From contig NZ_SMFZ01000002.1 in the NCBI RefSeq assembly GCF_004339565.1, positions 2,790,001 to 2,854,000 on the forward strand: a DNA stretch of 64,000 nucleotides, written 5' to 3'. Shown here in pieces: positions 33,935 to 42,694 of this stretch. How positions within the stretch are numbered: the stretch's first letter is position 1; every line of letters starts with the position of its first letter. Position numbers and translations under genes: made by a program. Origin of the DNA: Pseudonocardia endophytica (GTDB taxonomy: Bacteria > Actinomycetota > Actinomycetes > Mycobacteriales > Pseudonocardiaceae). Below the pieces are notes generated by a model, which had not been told where the DNA came from, made no database searches, and was given only the letters and a program-made list of their open reading frames with translations.

Positions 33935-36643
33935 ATGCTGCTGGGCCGCGAGCACGAGGTCACGGCGATCGACGAGCGGCTCGCGCGTGCACGGGCGAGG
34001 GAGAGCTCGGCGCTGGTCCTGCGCGGCGACGCCGGGATGGGGAAGACCGCGCTGTTCGACCACGCGGCCGCGGCGGCGGCGGACATGCGGGTGCTGCGCG
34101 CGGTCGGCATCGAGTCCGAGGCCGAGCTGCCGTTCGCCGGCCTGCACGTGCTGCTCGGTCCGGTGGTCGACCGGATCGACCACCTCCCGGACCCCCAGCG
34201 CAACGCGCTGCGGGTCGCGCTGGGCATGCAGACCGGTCAGCCCGGTGACCGCTTCCTGCTCGGCCTCGCCGTGCTCATGCTGCTCTCCGACGCGGCGGGT
34301 GACGGGCCGCTGCTGTGCCTGGTCGACGATGCACAGTGGATGGACCGCGGGTCGGCGGACGTGTTGTTGTTCGCCGCGCGGCGGCTCGACGCGGAGGGCG
34401 TGGTGCTCCTGTTCGCCGCGCGCGACTTCGACGGGCCCGGTTTCCCCGCCCCCGGTATCGCGGAGGCCCGGCTCGAACCTCTGCCGGACGAGACGGCCGC
34501 CCGACTGCTCGAGGACCGTGCCGGAGACCTGCCGCGCGAGACCAGGGACGGGATCGTCGCCGAGGCGCAGGGCAACGTGTTGGCGCTGCTGGAGTTCACC
34601 GAGGCCCAGCGCACCGGCGCGGCGGTGACCGAGCCGTTCCGCACCAGGGGGGTGCCGCAGCGCAGCCGGGTGCTGAGGATGTTCTCCGAGCAGGTCGCGG
34701 CGCTGCCGCAGCGCACGAGGGACCTGCTGGTCACGATCGCGGCGGACACGTCGGGCGACCCCGGCGTGGTGCTGGATGCCGGAGCGGGGCTGGGGTGCAC
34801 CGCCGTCGACCTCGAGCCCGCCGAGTCCGGGAACCTGGTCGTGCTCGCCGGCGGGCGGCTGGACTTCCGGCACCCGATGATCCGGTCCGCGGTCTACCAG
34901 GAGGCGCCGCTGCAGACGCGGCTCCGCGTGCACGCCGAGCTGGCACGCGTGTTCGGTACGCAGGGCAACGTCTGCCAGCGCGCCTGGCACCTGGCCGCGT
35001 CGACCACCGGACCGGACGACGAGGTCGCCGCCGCGTTGGAGAACAGCGCCGGGATCGACGGCTCGCTGGGCGGGCACTCGGCGGCGGCCTCGGCGCTGGA
35101 GCGTGCGGCGGAGCTGAGCCGGGAGGAACCGGACCGCGGGCGGCGGTTGCTGATGGCTGCCGAGGCGGCCGTGCAGGGCGGGCACTCCGAGCGCGCCGAC
35201 GGGCTGGCCGGCAGGGCATCGGCGCTGCTGACCGACGGCGGGTCGCAGGCGCGCATCGCGGTCGTCCGCGCCCGCGTGGCCGAGCAGGAGGCGCGCCCGG
35301 TCGAGGTGCACGGGCTCCTGGTGGACGCGGCCCGCGCGGTGCACGCGCAGGTCCCGGACGTCGCGATGGACATGCTGGTCTGGGCGGCCGAGGCGGCATG
35401 GTCGGACGGCAGCACCCACACCGTCGAGGACACCTGGCGTCTGGCCGGACAGCTCGCCCCGGGCCGCCCGGAGGCGCTGGCGGTACTGGAGCGGTTCGTC
35501 ACGGCCGTCACCCGGCTCGGTCCGGGATCGGTGGCGGAGGGGGTCGCGGCGGTCCGGTCGCTGTTCGGCTCGGGGGAGTGGGAGCCGCGCGACGCCGCCA
35601 CGGCGGTGTCCGGGCGCCTGCTGCTCGGCGAGGTGCGCGAGGCGCACGACCTGGCCGTCGCCCGCGAACGCGGGCTGCGCGACCGCGGTGCGATCGGGGC
35701 GCTGCCGTTGGCCCTGTCGCTGCACCTGGGCACCGCGCTGCATCTCGGCCGGCACGCCGAGGCCCGCGCCGCGGGGACAGAGGGACTGCAGATCGTCGAG
35801 GACACCCAGCAGTCCCGCGGCCGCAGCGAGCTCTGCGCCGGGATGGCCCGGCTTGCCGCGCTGGAGGGCGACGAGCCGCGGTGCGTCGAGCTGGCCGGCG
35901 CCGTGGACACCGGTTCCGGTGGCGCGGCGGCGCGGGCCAGGGGCGCGCTCGCCCTGCTCGACCTGGGGGCCGGCCGCGCGGAGTCGGCGCGCGACCGGTT
36001 GCGTGCCATCGTCGACGGGACCGTCCCGCTGGAGGGGCTGATGGCCGTGCCCGACCTGGTCGAGGCGTCCGCGCGCCTCGGCCACCCCAAGGAGGCGGCG
36101 GACGCGCTCGCCTGGTTCGAGGAGTGGGTGGACGCCGTCGAACGACCGTGGGCCCGGTCGCTGGCGCTACGCTGTCGCGCGCTGCTCGCCGAGTCCGAGC
36201 CGGATCGGGCCGGAGCGCTCTACGACCAGGCCGTCGCGAGCCACCGCGACGACGCGGAGTCGCCCTTCGAGCGGGCCCGCACGACGCTGTTGCAGGGCGA
36301 GTGGACACGCCGCAGCAGGCGTCCCGGCGCCGCCCGCTCCGCGCTGCGGTTCGCGGCCGACACGTTCGAGCAGCTCGGAGCCCGGCCGTGGGCCGAGCGC
36401 GCGGCCACCGAGCTGCGCGCCGCGGGGGAGAGCCAGGCCGGCGGCTACCGGCCCGCGGTCGGGTCGGGGCTGACCGCGCAGGAGCTGGCCGTGGTCCGGC
36501 TGGCTGCGACCGGAATGTCCAACCGCGCCATCGGCACCCAGATGTTCCTCAGCTCGCGCACCGTCGGATACCACCTCTACAAGGCGTTTCCCAAGCTCGG
36601 CGTCTCCTCACGCGGCGAGCTCGCCGCGCTCGACCTGGGCTGA
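33935..36643 (+). CDS. LuxR-family transcriptional regulator with AAA ATPase domain (LAL type)
   Basis: 902 residues. The N-terminal STAND/AAA ATPase has Walker A GDAGMGKT (about 33-40) and Walker B LLCLVDDAQW. A long helical, TPR-like middle section spans about 330-830. The C-terminal LuxR HTH runs from LTAQELAVVRLAATGMSNRAIG to LYKAFPKLGVSSRGELA. Large ATP-binding LuxR regulators of this kind sense inducers through the middle domain and activate catabolic or biosynthetic operons. ATG was fixed by the leaderless -10 box. Its targets are not evident; both DHA2 exporters flank it. Confidence 0.95.
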   Translation: MLLGREHEVTAIDERLARARARESSALVLRGDAGMGKTALFDHAAAAAADMRVLRAVGIESEAELPFAGLHVLLGPVVDRIDHLPDPQRNALRVALGMQTGQPGDRFLLGLAVLMLLSDAAGDGPLLCLVDDAQWMDRGSADVLLFAARRLDAEGVVLLFAARDFDGPGFPAPGIAEARLEPLPDETAARLLEDRAGDLPRETRDGIVAEAQGNVLALLEFTEAQRTGAAVTEPFRTRGVPQRSRVLRMFSEQVAALPQRTRDLLVTIAADTSGDPGVVLDAGAGLGCTAVDLEPAESGNLVVLAGGRLDFRHPMIRSAVYQEAPLQTRLRVHAELARVFGTQGNVCQRAWHLAASTTGPDDEVAAALENSAGIDGSLGGHSAAASALERAAELSREEPDRGRRLLMAAEAAVQGGHSERADGLAGRASALLTDGGSQARIAVVRARVAEQEARPVEVHGLLVDAARAVHAQVPDVAMDMLVWAAEAAWSDGSTHTVEDTWRLAGQLAPGRPEALAVLERFVTAVTRLGPGSVAEGVAAVRSLFGSGEWEPRDAATAVSGRLLLGEVREAHDLAVARERGLRDRGAIGALPLALSLHLGTALHLGRHAEARAAGTEGLQIVEDTQQSRGRSELCAGMARLAALEGDEPRCVELAGAVDTGSGGAAARARGALALLDLGAGRAESARDRLRAIVDGTVPLEGLMAVPDLVEASARLGHPKEAADALAWFEEWVDAVERPWARSLALRCRALLAESEPDRAGALYDQAVASHRDDAESPFERARTTLLQGEWTRRSRRPGAARSALRFAADTFEQLGARPWAERAATELRAAGESQAGGYRPAVGSGLTAQELAVVRLAATGMSNRAIGTQMFLSSRTVGYHLYKAFPKLGVSSRGELAALDLG

Positions 36644-36683
36644 GCAACGGTCCACCGACCCGACCGTGTCGGGGCCCGGCGGT

Positions 36684-37157
36684 TCAGGCGCGGCCGGCGG
36701 GCAGGTGGCGCTCGAGGTTCTCGGTCATCGCCTCCAGAAGGCGGACGACGGTGAGGTAGTCGGCGTAGCTCAGCCCGTCGAGCATCCGGTCCCAGGTACC
36801 CTCCTGCTCGGCGGCCATCGCCGAGAACGTGCTCTCTCCCTCCGCGGTCAGCGTCATGAGGCGGTCCTCGCCGGAGCCGGTGACGGCCAGCCATCCCCGT
36901 TCGCGGAGCTCCTCGACCGTCGCGAGCACGGACTCCTCGGCGTAGAAGACCCGCGCGGACTCGACGTACTCGCCGACCGCGAGCCCTGGCTGCTCGTGCA
37001 CCCGCCGCATCATCTGCCAGTGCCGGCGCTCCGCCCCGAATCCGGCGAGGAGGTTCCCGACGTACTCGGTCACCGTTTCGTCGAGACGACGGGCGACGAA
37101 ACCGATCGGTTTCGCGGCCTGTGCCTGTTCACGGATGGCGGTGTCGTCGACCGGCAT
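36684..37157 (-). CDS. MarR-family transcriptional regulator
   Basis: A 157-residue winged-helix repressor. The core runs from YVESARVFYAEESVLATVEELRERGWLAVTGSG to the wing DRLMTLTAEGESTF, flanked by dimerisation helices including the C-terminal LDGLSYADYLTVVRLLEAMTENLERHL. The ATG at 37157 has GGGGAG seven bases upstream. It is divergent from the DHA2 exporter at 37349 with 191 bases between, the classic arrangement of a MarR repressor controlling an efflux pump in response to the exported compound. Confidence 0.9.
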   Translation of the reverse strand: MPVDDTAIREQAQAAKPIGFVARRLDETVTEYVGNLLAGFGAERRHWQMMRRVHEQPGLAVGEYVESARVFYAEESVLATVEELRERGWLAVTGSGEDRLMTLTAEGESTFSAMAAEQEGTWDRMLDGLSYADYLTVVRLLEAMTENLERHLPAGRA

Positions 37158-37228
37158 TCTGGTCTCCCCGATCTTCTGCTGGAATTCGACGGGTCTCAGT
37201 GTAACCACGATCGGAAGTCGTGCGGTCG

Positions 37229-37243
37229 CGCGATTTCTTCGCG
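37229..37243. promoter_or_regulatory. Candidate MarR operator in the exporter promoter
   Basis: CGCGA-TTTCT-TCGCG is a perfect 5-bp inverted repeat with a 5-base spacer, in the MarR/exporter divergent gap. Short arms mean chance is possible. Confidence 0.3.
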
Positions 37244-37348
37244 AGCGAGCGCAGTTGGCGCCGAAGGACCTCGTCGGCAGGGCGGTCGGCAGCACACTGG
37301 TCATCTGACGGATGCCGCCGGTATCGGTCGGTCATTACCCTTCCCGCC

Positions 37349-38974
37349 ATGAGCGAGACATCCATCGACGAATCGACGCCACCGTCGGCCGGTCGCCGCG
37401 AGTGGACCGGTCTCGCCGTTCTCGTGCTTCCGGCGCTCATCATCGGAATGGATCTCACAGTCCTTCATCTGGCTGTTCCGGCAATCGCCGCGGATCTGCG
37501 ACCAAGCAGTTCCGAGCTGCTCTGGATCATGGATGTCTACGGGTTCGTCATCGCGCCGCTGCTGGTGCCGATGGGCAAGCTGGCGGACAAGATCGGGCGG
37601 CGCAGGCTGCTGCTGATCGGTGCGACGGTGTTCGGGCTGGCCTCGCTGCTGGCGGCGTTCGCGCCGAGCAGCGAGGCCCTGATCGCGGCGCGGGCCCTGC
37701 TCGGTGTCGCCGGTGCCACCATCGGCCCGTCGACGCTGTCGCTGATCCGCAACATGTTCCACGACCAGACCCAGCGCAACCGGGCGATCTCGGTGTGGGG
37801 GATGTCCACGCTGGGCGGGAACGTCATCGGTCCGCTGCTCGGCGGGCTCATGCTCGAGCACTTCTGGTGGGGCTCCGTGCTCCTGCTCGCCCTGCCGGTC
37901 ATGGTGCTGCTGCTGGTGGCGGGGCCGATCCTGCTGCCGGAGTACCGGGACACGTCGGTCGGGCGCATCGACCTGGCCAGCGCCGTCCTCGCGGTCGTCG
38001 CCGTGCTGGGGGTCATCTACGGCATCCAGCAAATCGCCCAGAGCGGTCCGGGCCTGCTGTCGCTGGCCGCCATCGCGGTCGGCGTCGTGGTCGGTGTGCT
38101 GTTCGTGCTGAGGCAGCGCCGCCTCGCCGACCCGATGCTCGACGTCGGCCTGCTGTCCGACCGTACCTTCGGCGTGTCCTTGTTCACGCTGACCATCGGC
38201 TCGCTCATGCTGACCGGCACGGGCTACTTCGGTATGCAGTTCATGCAGCTCGCGCTCGGTCTGTCGACGCTGGAGGCGGGCCTGTGGCTGCTACCGATCC
38301 TGCTGTTCGCCGTCGTGGCGACGATGATGACCCCGAAGCTGGCCACGACGTTCAGTCCGGGATCGATCCTTGCGGCCGGGATGGCCCTGTCCGCGGTCGG
38401 CTTCCTGATCCTCACCCGGCTCGATCCCTCGAGCGGCGGTCTTGCCGTGCTCGTCGTCGGCTACGTCGTGATCTTCGTCGGGCTCGCCCCAGCGACCATG
38501 CTGACGATCGGCCTGATGGTCGGCGCCGCGCCGCCGGAGCGTGCGGGCGCCGCATCGGCCATGTCCGAGACCACCCAGCAGCTCGGTGGTGCACTCGGGC
38601 TGGCCGTGTTCGGCAGTATCGGCACGGCCGTGTACCGGAGCTCGCTCGGTGACGGAGTGCTCGGCGGCCTGCCGGCGTCGGTGGCCGAGTCCGCCCGCAA
38701 CACCCTGGGTGAGGCGGCCGCCGAGGCGGCTCGGCTCGGCGGCGCGAACGGGGACCGGCTGCTGGGAGCCGCGCGGGACGCCTTCAGCGACGGTGTCGCC
38801 GTGACCACCGGAATCAGCGCCGTCGTCGCCGCCGTGTCCGCGGTGGCGATCGGGGTGCTGCTGCGCTCCGGCGGATCGGCGGACGGCGCAGAGAGCACCG
38901 GAGGCGCCGGGAGCGGCGGATCCGCCACCGACGCCGGTGACCGGACCGGAGCCGGTCCCGGCCCGACCCGCTGA
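37349..38974 (+). CDS. DHA2-family MFS drug exporter (EmrB/QacA type), paralogue 2
   Basis: A 14-helix exporter of 541 residues, colinear with paralogue 1 (31621-33336) from REWTGLAVLVLPALIIGMDLTVLHLAVPAI through motif A GKLADKIGRRRLL to the last helices. The main difference is the shorter Gly/Ser-rich tail. Divergent from the MarR regulator and probably repressed by it. Downstream is a disrupted FMN-reductase gene. Substrate unknown; the MarR pairing suggests aromatic or drug-like molecules. Confidence 0.93.
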   Translation: MSETSIDESTPPSAGRREWTGLAVLVLPALIIGMDLTVLHLAVPAIAADLRPSSSELLWIMDVYGFVIAPLLVPMGKLADKIGRRRLLLIGATVFGLASLLAAFAPSSEALIAARALLGVAGATIGPSTLSLIRNMFHDQTQRNRAISVWGMSTLGGNVIGPLLGGLMLEHFWWGSVLLLALPVMVLLLVAGPILLPEYRDTSVGRIDLASAVLAVVAVLGVIYGIQQIAQSGPGLLSLAAIAVGVVVGVLFVLRQRRLADPMLDVGLLSDRTFGVSLFTLTIGSLMLTGTGYFGMQFMQLALGLSTLEAGLWLLPILLFAVVATMMTPKLATTFSPGSILAAGMALSAVGFLILTRLDPSSGGLAVLVVGYVVIFVGLAPATMLTIGLMVGAAPPERAGAASAMSETTQQLGGALGLAVFGSIGTAVYRSSLGDGVLGGLPASVAESARNTLGEAAAEAARLGGANGDRLLGAARDAFSDGVAVTTGISAVVAAVSAVAIGVLLRSGGSADGAESTGGAGSGGSATDAGDRTGAGPGPTR

Positions 38975-39189
38975 GACGCGGCGGTGCGTCGTGGTCCGGT
39001 GACCGGTCGTGCGGAGGAACGTCGGACGGCCCGCTAGCCGGCCTGCCCGCGCACGAGCACGTCCTGGAGATCTGCCCGCTGATCAGGCACGACTACCGCA
39101 ACACGACGGATTCGGACCGCCGACGCCCGTCCTGGCGTCGTCGCAGGTCGCGCTCCGCGACTGCGCACCATCGACCGAGGAGGAAGCAC

Positions 39190-39473
39190 GTGTCCGCCAC
39201 CCACCCCATCCGACTTGTCGTCATCATCGGCAGCATCCGCCGTGGCCGCTTGGGGACCCCGCCCGCGCAGTGGACGATCCGGCAGGCCCGGCAGCACGAG
39301 TCCATCGAGGTCGACGTCGTGGACCTGGCCGACATCGAGCTCCAGCACGAGCTCCGGTCGTTCGACGAGGACCTCCCGCCGGCGATCGAAGCGCTCGGCG
39401 AGCGGCTGGCCGGCTGACCTGGTGGGCCGTCGCGCTCCGGGACGCCCGCGCGGTCCGCCCGTACGTCTCCTGA
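39190..39473 (+). pseudogene. NADPH-dependent FMN reductase, internally deleted
   Basis: A GTG at 39190 with GAGGAAG upstream starts a frame whose first 75 residues (IRLVVIIGSIRRGRLGTPPAQW, then VDVVDLADIEL, then EALGERLAG) match the N-terminal third of flavodoxin-like FMN reductases. It then stops at 39415-39417. One frame over, the DNA continues at once with LTWWAVALRDARAVRPYVS and a stop at 39471, which looks like the family's normal C-terminus. About 100 central residues, including the VTPEYN flavin loop, are missing, so an internal frameshifting deletion is the simplest reading. Confidence 0.7.
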
Positions 39474-39619
39474 GATCTCCCGGCCGGTCCGAACCGGACC
39501 CGCGTCGGCCGATGTCCCGCCGATCGCCGGCCCGTCACCGGCGCGCGAGGCGTAGCCCGCCGTCTCGATTTGAGCCACCGGTGGCGCAGCGCCGCGCCAC
39601 GACGCAAGGTGGAGCGGCC

Positions 39620-40114
39620 ATGACCATGGAGATCCAGCACCTCATGTGGAAGATCGAGGGCATCCGCGACGCGTTCCACACGGCGGTGTTCGCCGACCGC
39701 GACGTCGATGCCGCGCTGGCATGCGTCGGCGAGGACGGCGTGCTGGAGACGGTGTCCGGCGTCGTCACGGCGCGCGGGCCCGATGACATCCGGCGGTTCC
39801 TCGTCGAGGACGTGATCGACCACCTGCCGTCCGGGCTGGAGTTCACGCGGGTCTCCAAGACGTCCGACCAGCGGCGCGTCGCGCACGAGATGACCGTGCG
39901 GTTCACGCACGACCGCGAGCTGCCGTGGCTGCTGCCCGGCGTCGCACCGACCGGCCGCGACGTCGAGACGAGCGCCGTCTCGGTGGCGTCGTTCAAGCAC
40001 GCGTCGAAGTTCGGGAAGGTCAGCTCCCGGATCCTGGCCTACCGGATCACGTGGGACCGGCTCGACGTGATGGCGCAGCTCGGCCTCCTCGACCGGGAGA
40101 CCGTGGCCGGCTGA
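39620..40114 (+). CDS. SnoaL/NTF2-like fold protein
   Basis: A 164-residue SnoaL-like protein: FHTAVFADRDVDAALACVGEDGVLET at the N-terminal helix/strand turn, and VSSRILAYRITWDRLDVMAQLGLL as the terminal strand and helix. ATG at 39620 has GGAG six to seven bases upstream. It is monocistronic. Its last 76 bases overlap the coding end of the FUSC gene on the other strand. Reaction unknown. Confidence 0.82.
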   Translation: MTMEIQHLMWKIEGIRDAFHTAVFADRDVDAALACVGEDGVLETVSGVVTARGPDDIRRFLVEDVIDHLPSGLEFTRVSKTSDQRRVAHEMTVRFTHDRELPWLLPGVAPTGRDVETSAVSVASFKHASKFGKVSSRILAYRITWDRLDVMAQLGLLDRETVAG

Positions 40115-42558
40115 GCCGTGACCGTGATCGGGGCGGGCCGGAGCACGAGGTCCGGGAGCACGACGTCGCGGTCGACACGGACGTACTCGCCGTGCGGGGC
40201 GGCCGAACCGGTGCCGGGCCGCGGTGAGGCGACGACCAGGTAGGTGCCCGGTGCCTCCGGGGTGATCGTGAAGCATCCGCGCTCGTCGGTGTCGGTCCGG
40301 GCGACCTGCCGCCCGGTGGGGTCGACGAGCGTGACGGTCGCCGAGACCGGCTCCCGGCCGGGGCTCTGGATCCGACGCGTGACGGCGGGGACCCGGGAGT
40401 CCTCGCCCGCCGATCCGGTCAGCGTGTCGAGCTCCGCGGCCAGCAGACCGACCTCGCGGGCGAGCGGCGCGAGCTCGCCCGCCGACCCGGAGATCGGGGC
40501 GAGCAGGTCGGCCACCGCGGTGAGCGCACCCGGTGCCGGAGCGCGGCCGTGCGCGGTGGCGGCGACGAGATCGCGCAGGCGTGCGCAGGCTGCGGTGAGG
40601 GCCGCCGGGTACTCCGACGGGCGCGCGGCCGCATCGACGGTCCGCGCGAGATGGCGGGCGTGGTGGGCGAGCGCGGTGTAGCTCGTCAGCCGCCGCACGC
40701 CCCACGGGTTCGGCGCCACCATCCAGGTCCGGCCCAGTGGCCTGCCGATCAGCAGCGCCTGGTGCAGCGCGGCGTCGAGCGCGCGGGCGGAGGCCGCCAG
40801 GTCGGTCTCGTGGCCTCCGCGACGCAGCCGCAGATCGACGGCGTCGAGCAGGTCGGCCAGCGCCGTGAGCAGGGCGCGGCGGGCCTCCCGGTCGGCGGTG
40901 AGCGTCCGGGTCGGGAGCACGAGCACCGCGACCAGGCACCCGATCGCACCGCCCGCCGCGGTCTCGGTGAGACGCAGGATCATCAGATCGACGGTGAAGC
41001 TGCCGAGCAGCGCGTACAGCTCGCCGAGCATCAGCGTGATGAAGAAGATCATCACCGCGTACGACACCCGGAACAGGTAGAACGCCCCGAACACGCTCGC
41101 CAGGATCACGGTGATCACCACGGCGACGTTCGTCCCGATCAGCGGGACCAGCGGGATCGCGGCCAGCAGCCCCACCAGCGTGCCCACCGTGCGGTGCACG
41201 GCCTTGCGGACCGTCTCCGCCACGGTCGCGGTGCCGGTGAACGCGATGAACGCGGCCAGCACGGCCCAGTAGTAGCGCTGCGAGGACAACGCGTCCCCGA
41301 CGGCGACCGCGGCCGCCGTCGCCAGCGCGGCCTGGATCGCCTGGCGGGTGTTCAGCGACAGCCGGGGGAACCGCCGTTCTGGCGCGCCGGTCCCGGTGTC
41401 CGGATCGTGCACCCGCTGCACCGTGGGCGCCGACCCCGGCAGCGCACCGGCGAACAGCTCCACGGCAGGCGCGAACTCCGGCTCCGATCCGTCGGCCGGG
41501 TCGTCCGTCCCTGCGGTGCCGGCCCACTCGGCGCGCACCGCGGCCAGGACCAGCGCGTCCGCGGCGAGGCGGCGCGCGCGGACCGGTGTGCCGTCGTCGT
41601 GGGTCAGCGCGTCGGCCACGGCGTGCAGGCGGTCCCAGTCCCGGTGCCGCACCGCATCCAGGAGATCGACGGCCGCCTGCCGGTGTGTCGCGTCGGCCGC
41701 CGGGTCGTCGACGAGCCGGGCGACGGCGTCGACGAGAGCGCCCGCCGCGAGCTCGCCGTCGAAGACGGCACGGCGCAGCGTGCGGGCCATGGCGTCGTCG
41801 GAGACCGCGCTCGGGGTGCCGAGCTGGCCGTCGATCATCAACGCCGTCTCGTTGAGCTGGACCAGGCGGCTGCGGATCCGCCGCTGCGCGTCGTCGCGGT
41901 CCGGGTCGTCGCGGTCGCCGTCCGCGTGCAGCCGGGCGGTCGCCTCGGCCAGCGCGGCCAGCCGCGCCTCGAACGACCAGATCATCCTCCGCAGCACCCG
42001 GTCGTTGCGGATCGGCAGGAGCACGAGCGTCAGCAGCAGCACCCAGGCGATCGCCAGCACGACGGGCGGGAGCAGGTCCGGCAGCTGTTCCGGACGCAGG
42101 CCGAGGAACAGGGCGAAGAAGTAGCCCATGAACCCGACCATCCCGCACGTGAAGAACCGCGGTCCGAACCGGCGGAGCAGCACGGCCACGAACACGACGA
42201 GCACGAACGTCGCCAGCGACAACGGGCGGTTGCGGTCGACGGCGAGCGCGAGTGCCATCCCGGCCAGCAGGAACAGCGGCAGGAAGCACATCGTGACGGC
42301 CTGGCCGCCGCGCGTCGGGTCGAGGACGCCGAACGCGGAGAGCATGGCGAGCACGGCGCCGAGCATCAGCGGGATCAGCGGTGGCCTGCCGGTGACCTCG
42401 GCGAGCAGCAGCTCCAGACCGAGCGCCGTCGCGATGGCCAGCACCGCGCGCCCGGCCGAGATCAGCCGGACGAGTCCGGGATCGGACGCGAGTGCCCGGT
42501 CCCGGAACGCCTGCCACCACGTCCGCCCGGTCATGACGTCGCCCGACGGAAGTTGCAT
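40039..42558 (-). CDS. FUSC-family aromatic-acid exporter with C-terminal transthyretin-like domain
   Basis: 839 residues. Two blocks of hydrophobic helices (about 30-190 and 410-560) flank a cytoplasmic helical region; the second block carries RYYWAVLAAFIAFTGTATVAETV typical of FUSC_2. A further cytoplasmic helical section follows. At about 735-810 there is a compact beta-rich domain (SATVTLVDPTGRQVARTDTDERGCF, then YLVVASPRPG) with the G-x-F-T pattern of carboxypeptidase-regulatory/transthyretin-like folds, which is unusual on a FUSC protein. ATG at 42558 lies just after a TATGGT box; MTGRTWW at 42534 is an alternative start. The last residues overlap the convergent SnoaL gene. Confidence 0.88.
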   Translation of the reverse strand: MQLPSGDVMTGRTWWQAFRDRALASDPGLVRLISAGRAVLAIATALGLELLLAEVTGRPPLIPLMLGAVLAMLSAFGVLDPTRGGQAVTMCFLPLFLLAGMALALAVDRNRPLSLATFVLVVFVAVLLRRFGPRFFTCGMVGFMGYFFALFLGLRPEQLPDLLPPVVLAIAWVLLLTLVLLPIRNDRVLRRMIWSFEARLAALAEATARLHADGDRDDPDRDDAQRRIRSRLVQLNETALMIDGQLGTPSAVSDDAMARTLRRAVFDGELAAGALVDAVARLVDDPAADATHRQAAVDLLDAVRHRDWDRLHAVADALTHDDGTPVRARRLAADALVLAAVRAEWAGTAGTDDPADGSEPEFAPAVELFAGALPGSAPTVQRVHDPDTGTGAPERRFPRLSLNTRQAIQAALATAAAVAVGDALSSQRYYWAVLAAFIAFTGTATVAETVRKAVHRTVGTLVGLLAAIPLVPLIGTNVAVVITVILASVFGAFYLFRVSYAVMIFFITLMLGELYALLGSFTVDLMILRLTETAAGGAIGCLVAVLVLPTRTLTADREARRALLTALADLLDAVDLRLRRGGHETDLAASARALDAALHQALLIGRPLGRTWMVAPNPWGVRRLTSYTALAHHARHLARTVDAAARPSEYPAALTAACARLRDLVAATAHGRAPAPGALTAVADLLAPISGSAGELAPLAREVGLLAAELDTLTGSAGEDSRVPAVTRRIQSPGREPVSATVTLVDPTGRQVARTDTDERGCFTITPEAPGTYLVVASPRPGTGSAAPHGEYVRVDRDVVLPDLVLRPAPITVTAQPATVSRSRRPSCAITSSRSHVIR

Positions 42559-42571
42559 ATGCTAACCATAT
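42557..42571. promoter_or_regulatory. AT-rich inverted repeat at the FUSC start
   Basis: ATATG-CTAAC-CATAT is a perfect 5-bp inverted repeat overlapping the first FUSC start codon, the only A/T-rich island in the region. On the minus strand it also provides TATGGT six bases before the ATG, so promoter and operator may coincide. Confidence 0.4.
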
Positions 42572-42613
42572 CGGGTGACCCCGATCGGGGCCTCCCGGGC
42601 ACGGGCCGCAGGT

Positions 42614-42628
42614 TTCCGTCTGACGGAA
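42614..42628. promoter_or_regulatory. Perfect palindrome in the FUSC/MHS divergent promoter
   Basis: TTCCGT-CTG-ACGGAA, 6-bp perfect arms, midway between the two divergent transporter genes. It shares the centre GTCTGACG with the palindrome 53 bases to the right. Confidence 0.45.
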
Positions 42629-42666
42629 GAACGGTTCCGGACACTCCGGGCACTCGGCACGATCCG

Positions 42667-42684
42667 GTTGGTCTGACGACCAAC
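42667..42684. promoter_or_regulatory. Perfect palindrome just before the MHS transporter RBS
   Basis: GTTGGTC-TGAC-GACCAAC, 7-bp perfect arms. It ends one base before the GGAGG that serves the transporter ATG at 42695, a position suited to a repressor. Confidence 0.55.
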
Positions 42685-42694
42685 GGAGGCCGCC

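Noticed and set aside
39009-39189. A frame upstream of the FMN-reductase remnant containing LPAHEHVLEICPLIRHDY
   Set aside because: Possible remnant of an upstream gene, but too short and without a recognisable family or start.
21994-42626. TCTGACGG recurring in three promoter regions (about 21994, 37307, 42619) as a shared motif
   Set aside because: About two occurrences of any 8-mer are expected by chance on both strands of a window this size.
42667-42684. FadR-type GntR operator
   Set aside because: The TGGT and ACCA halves are six bases apart, not the three of the FadR consensus, and no GntR gene is adjacent; kept only as an unassigned palindrome.
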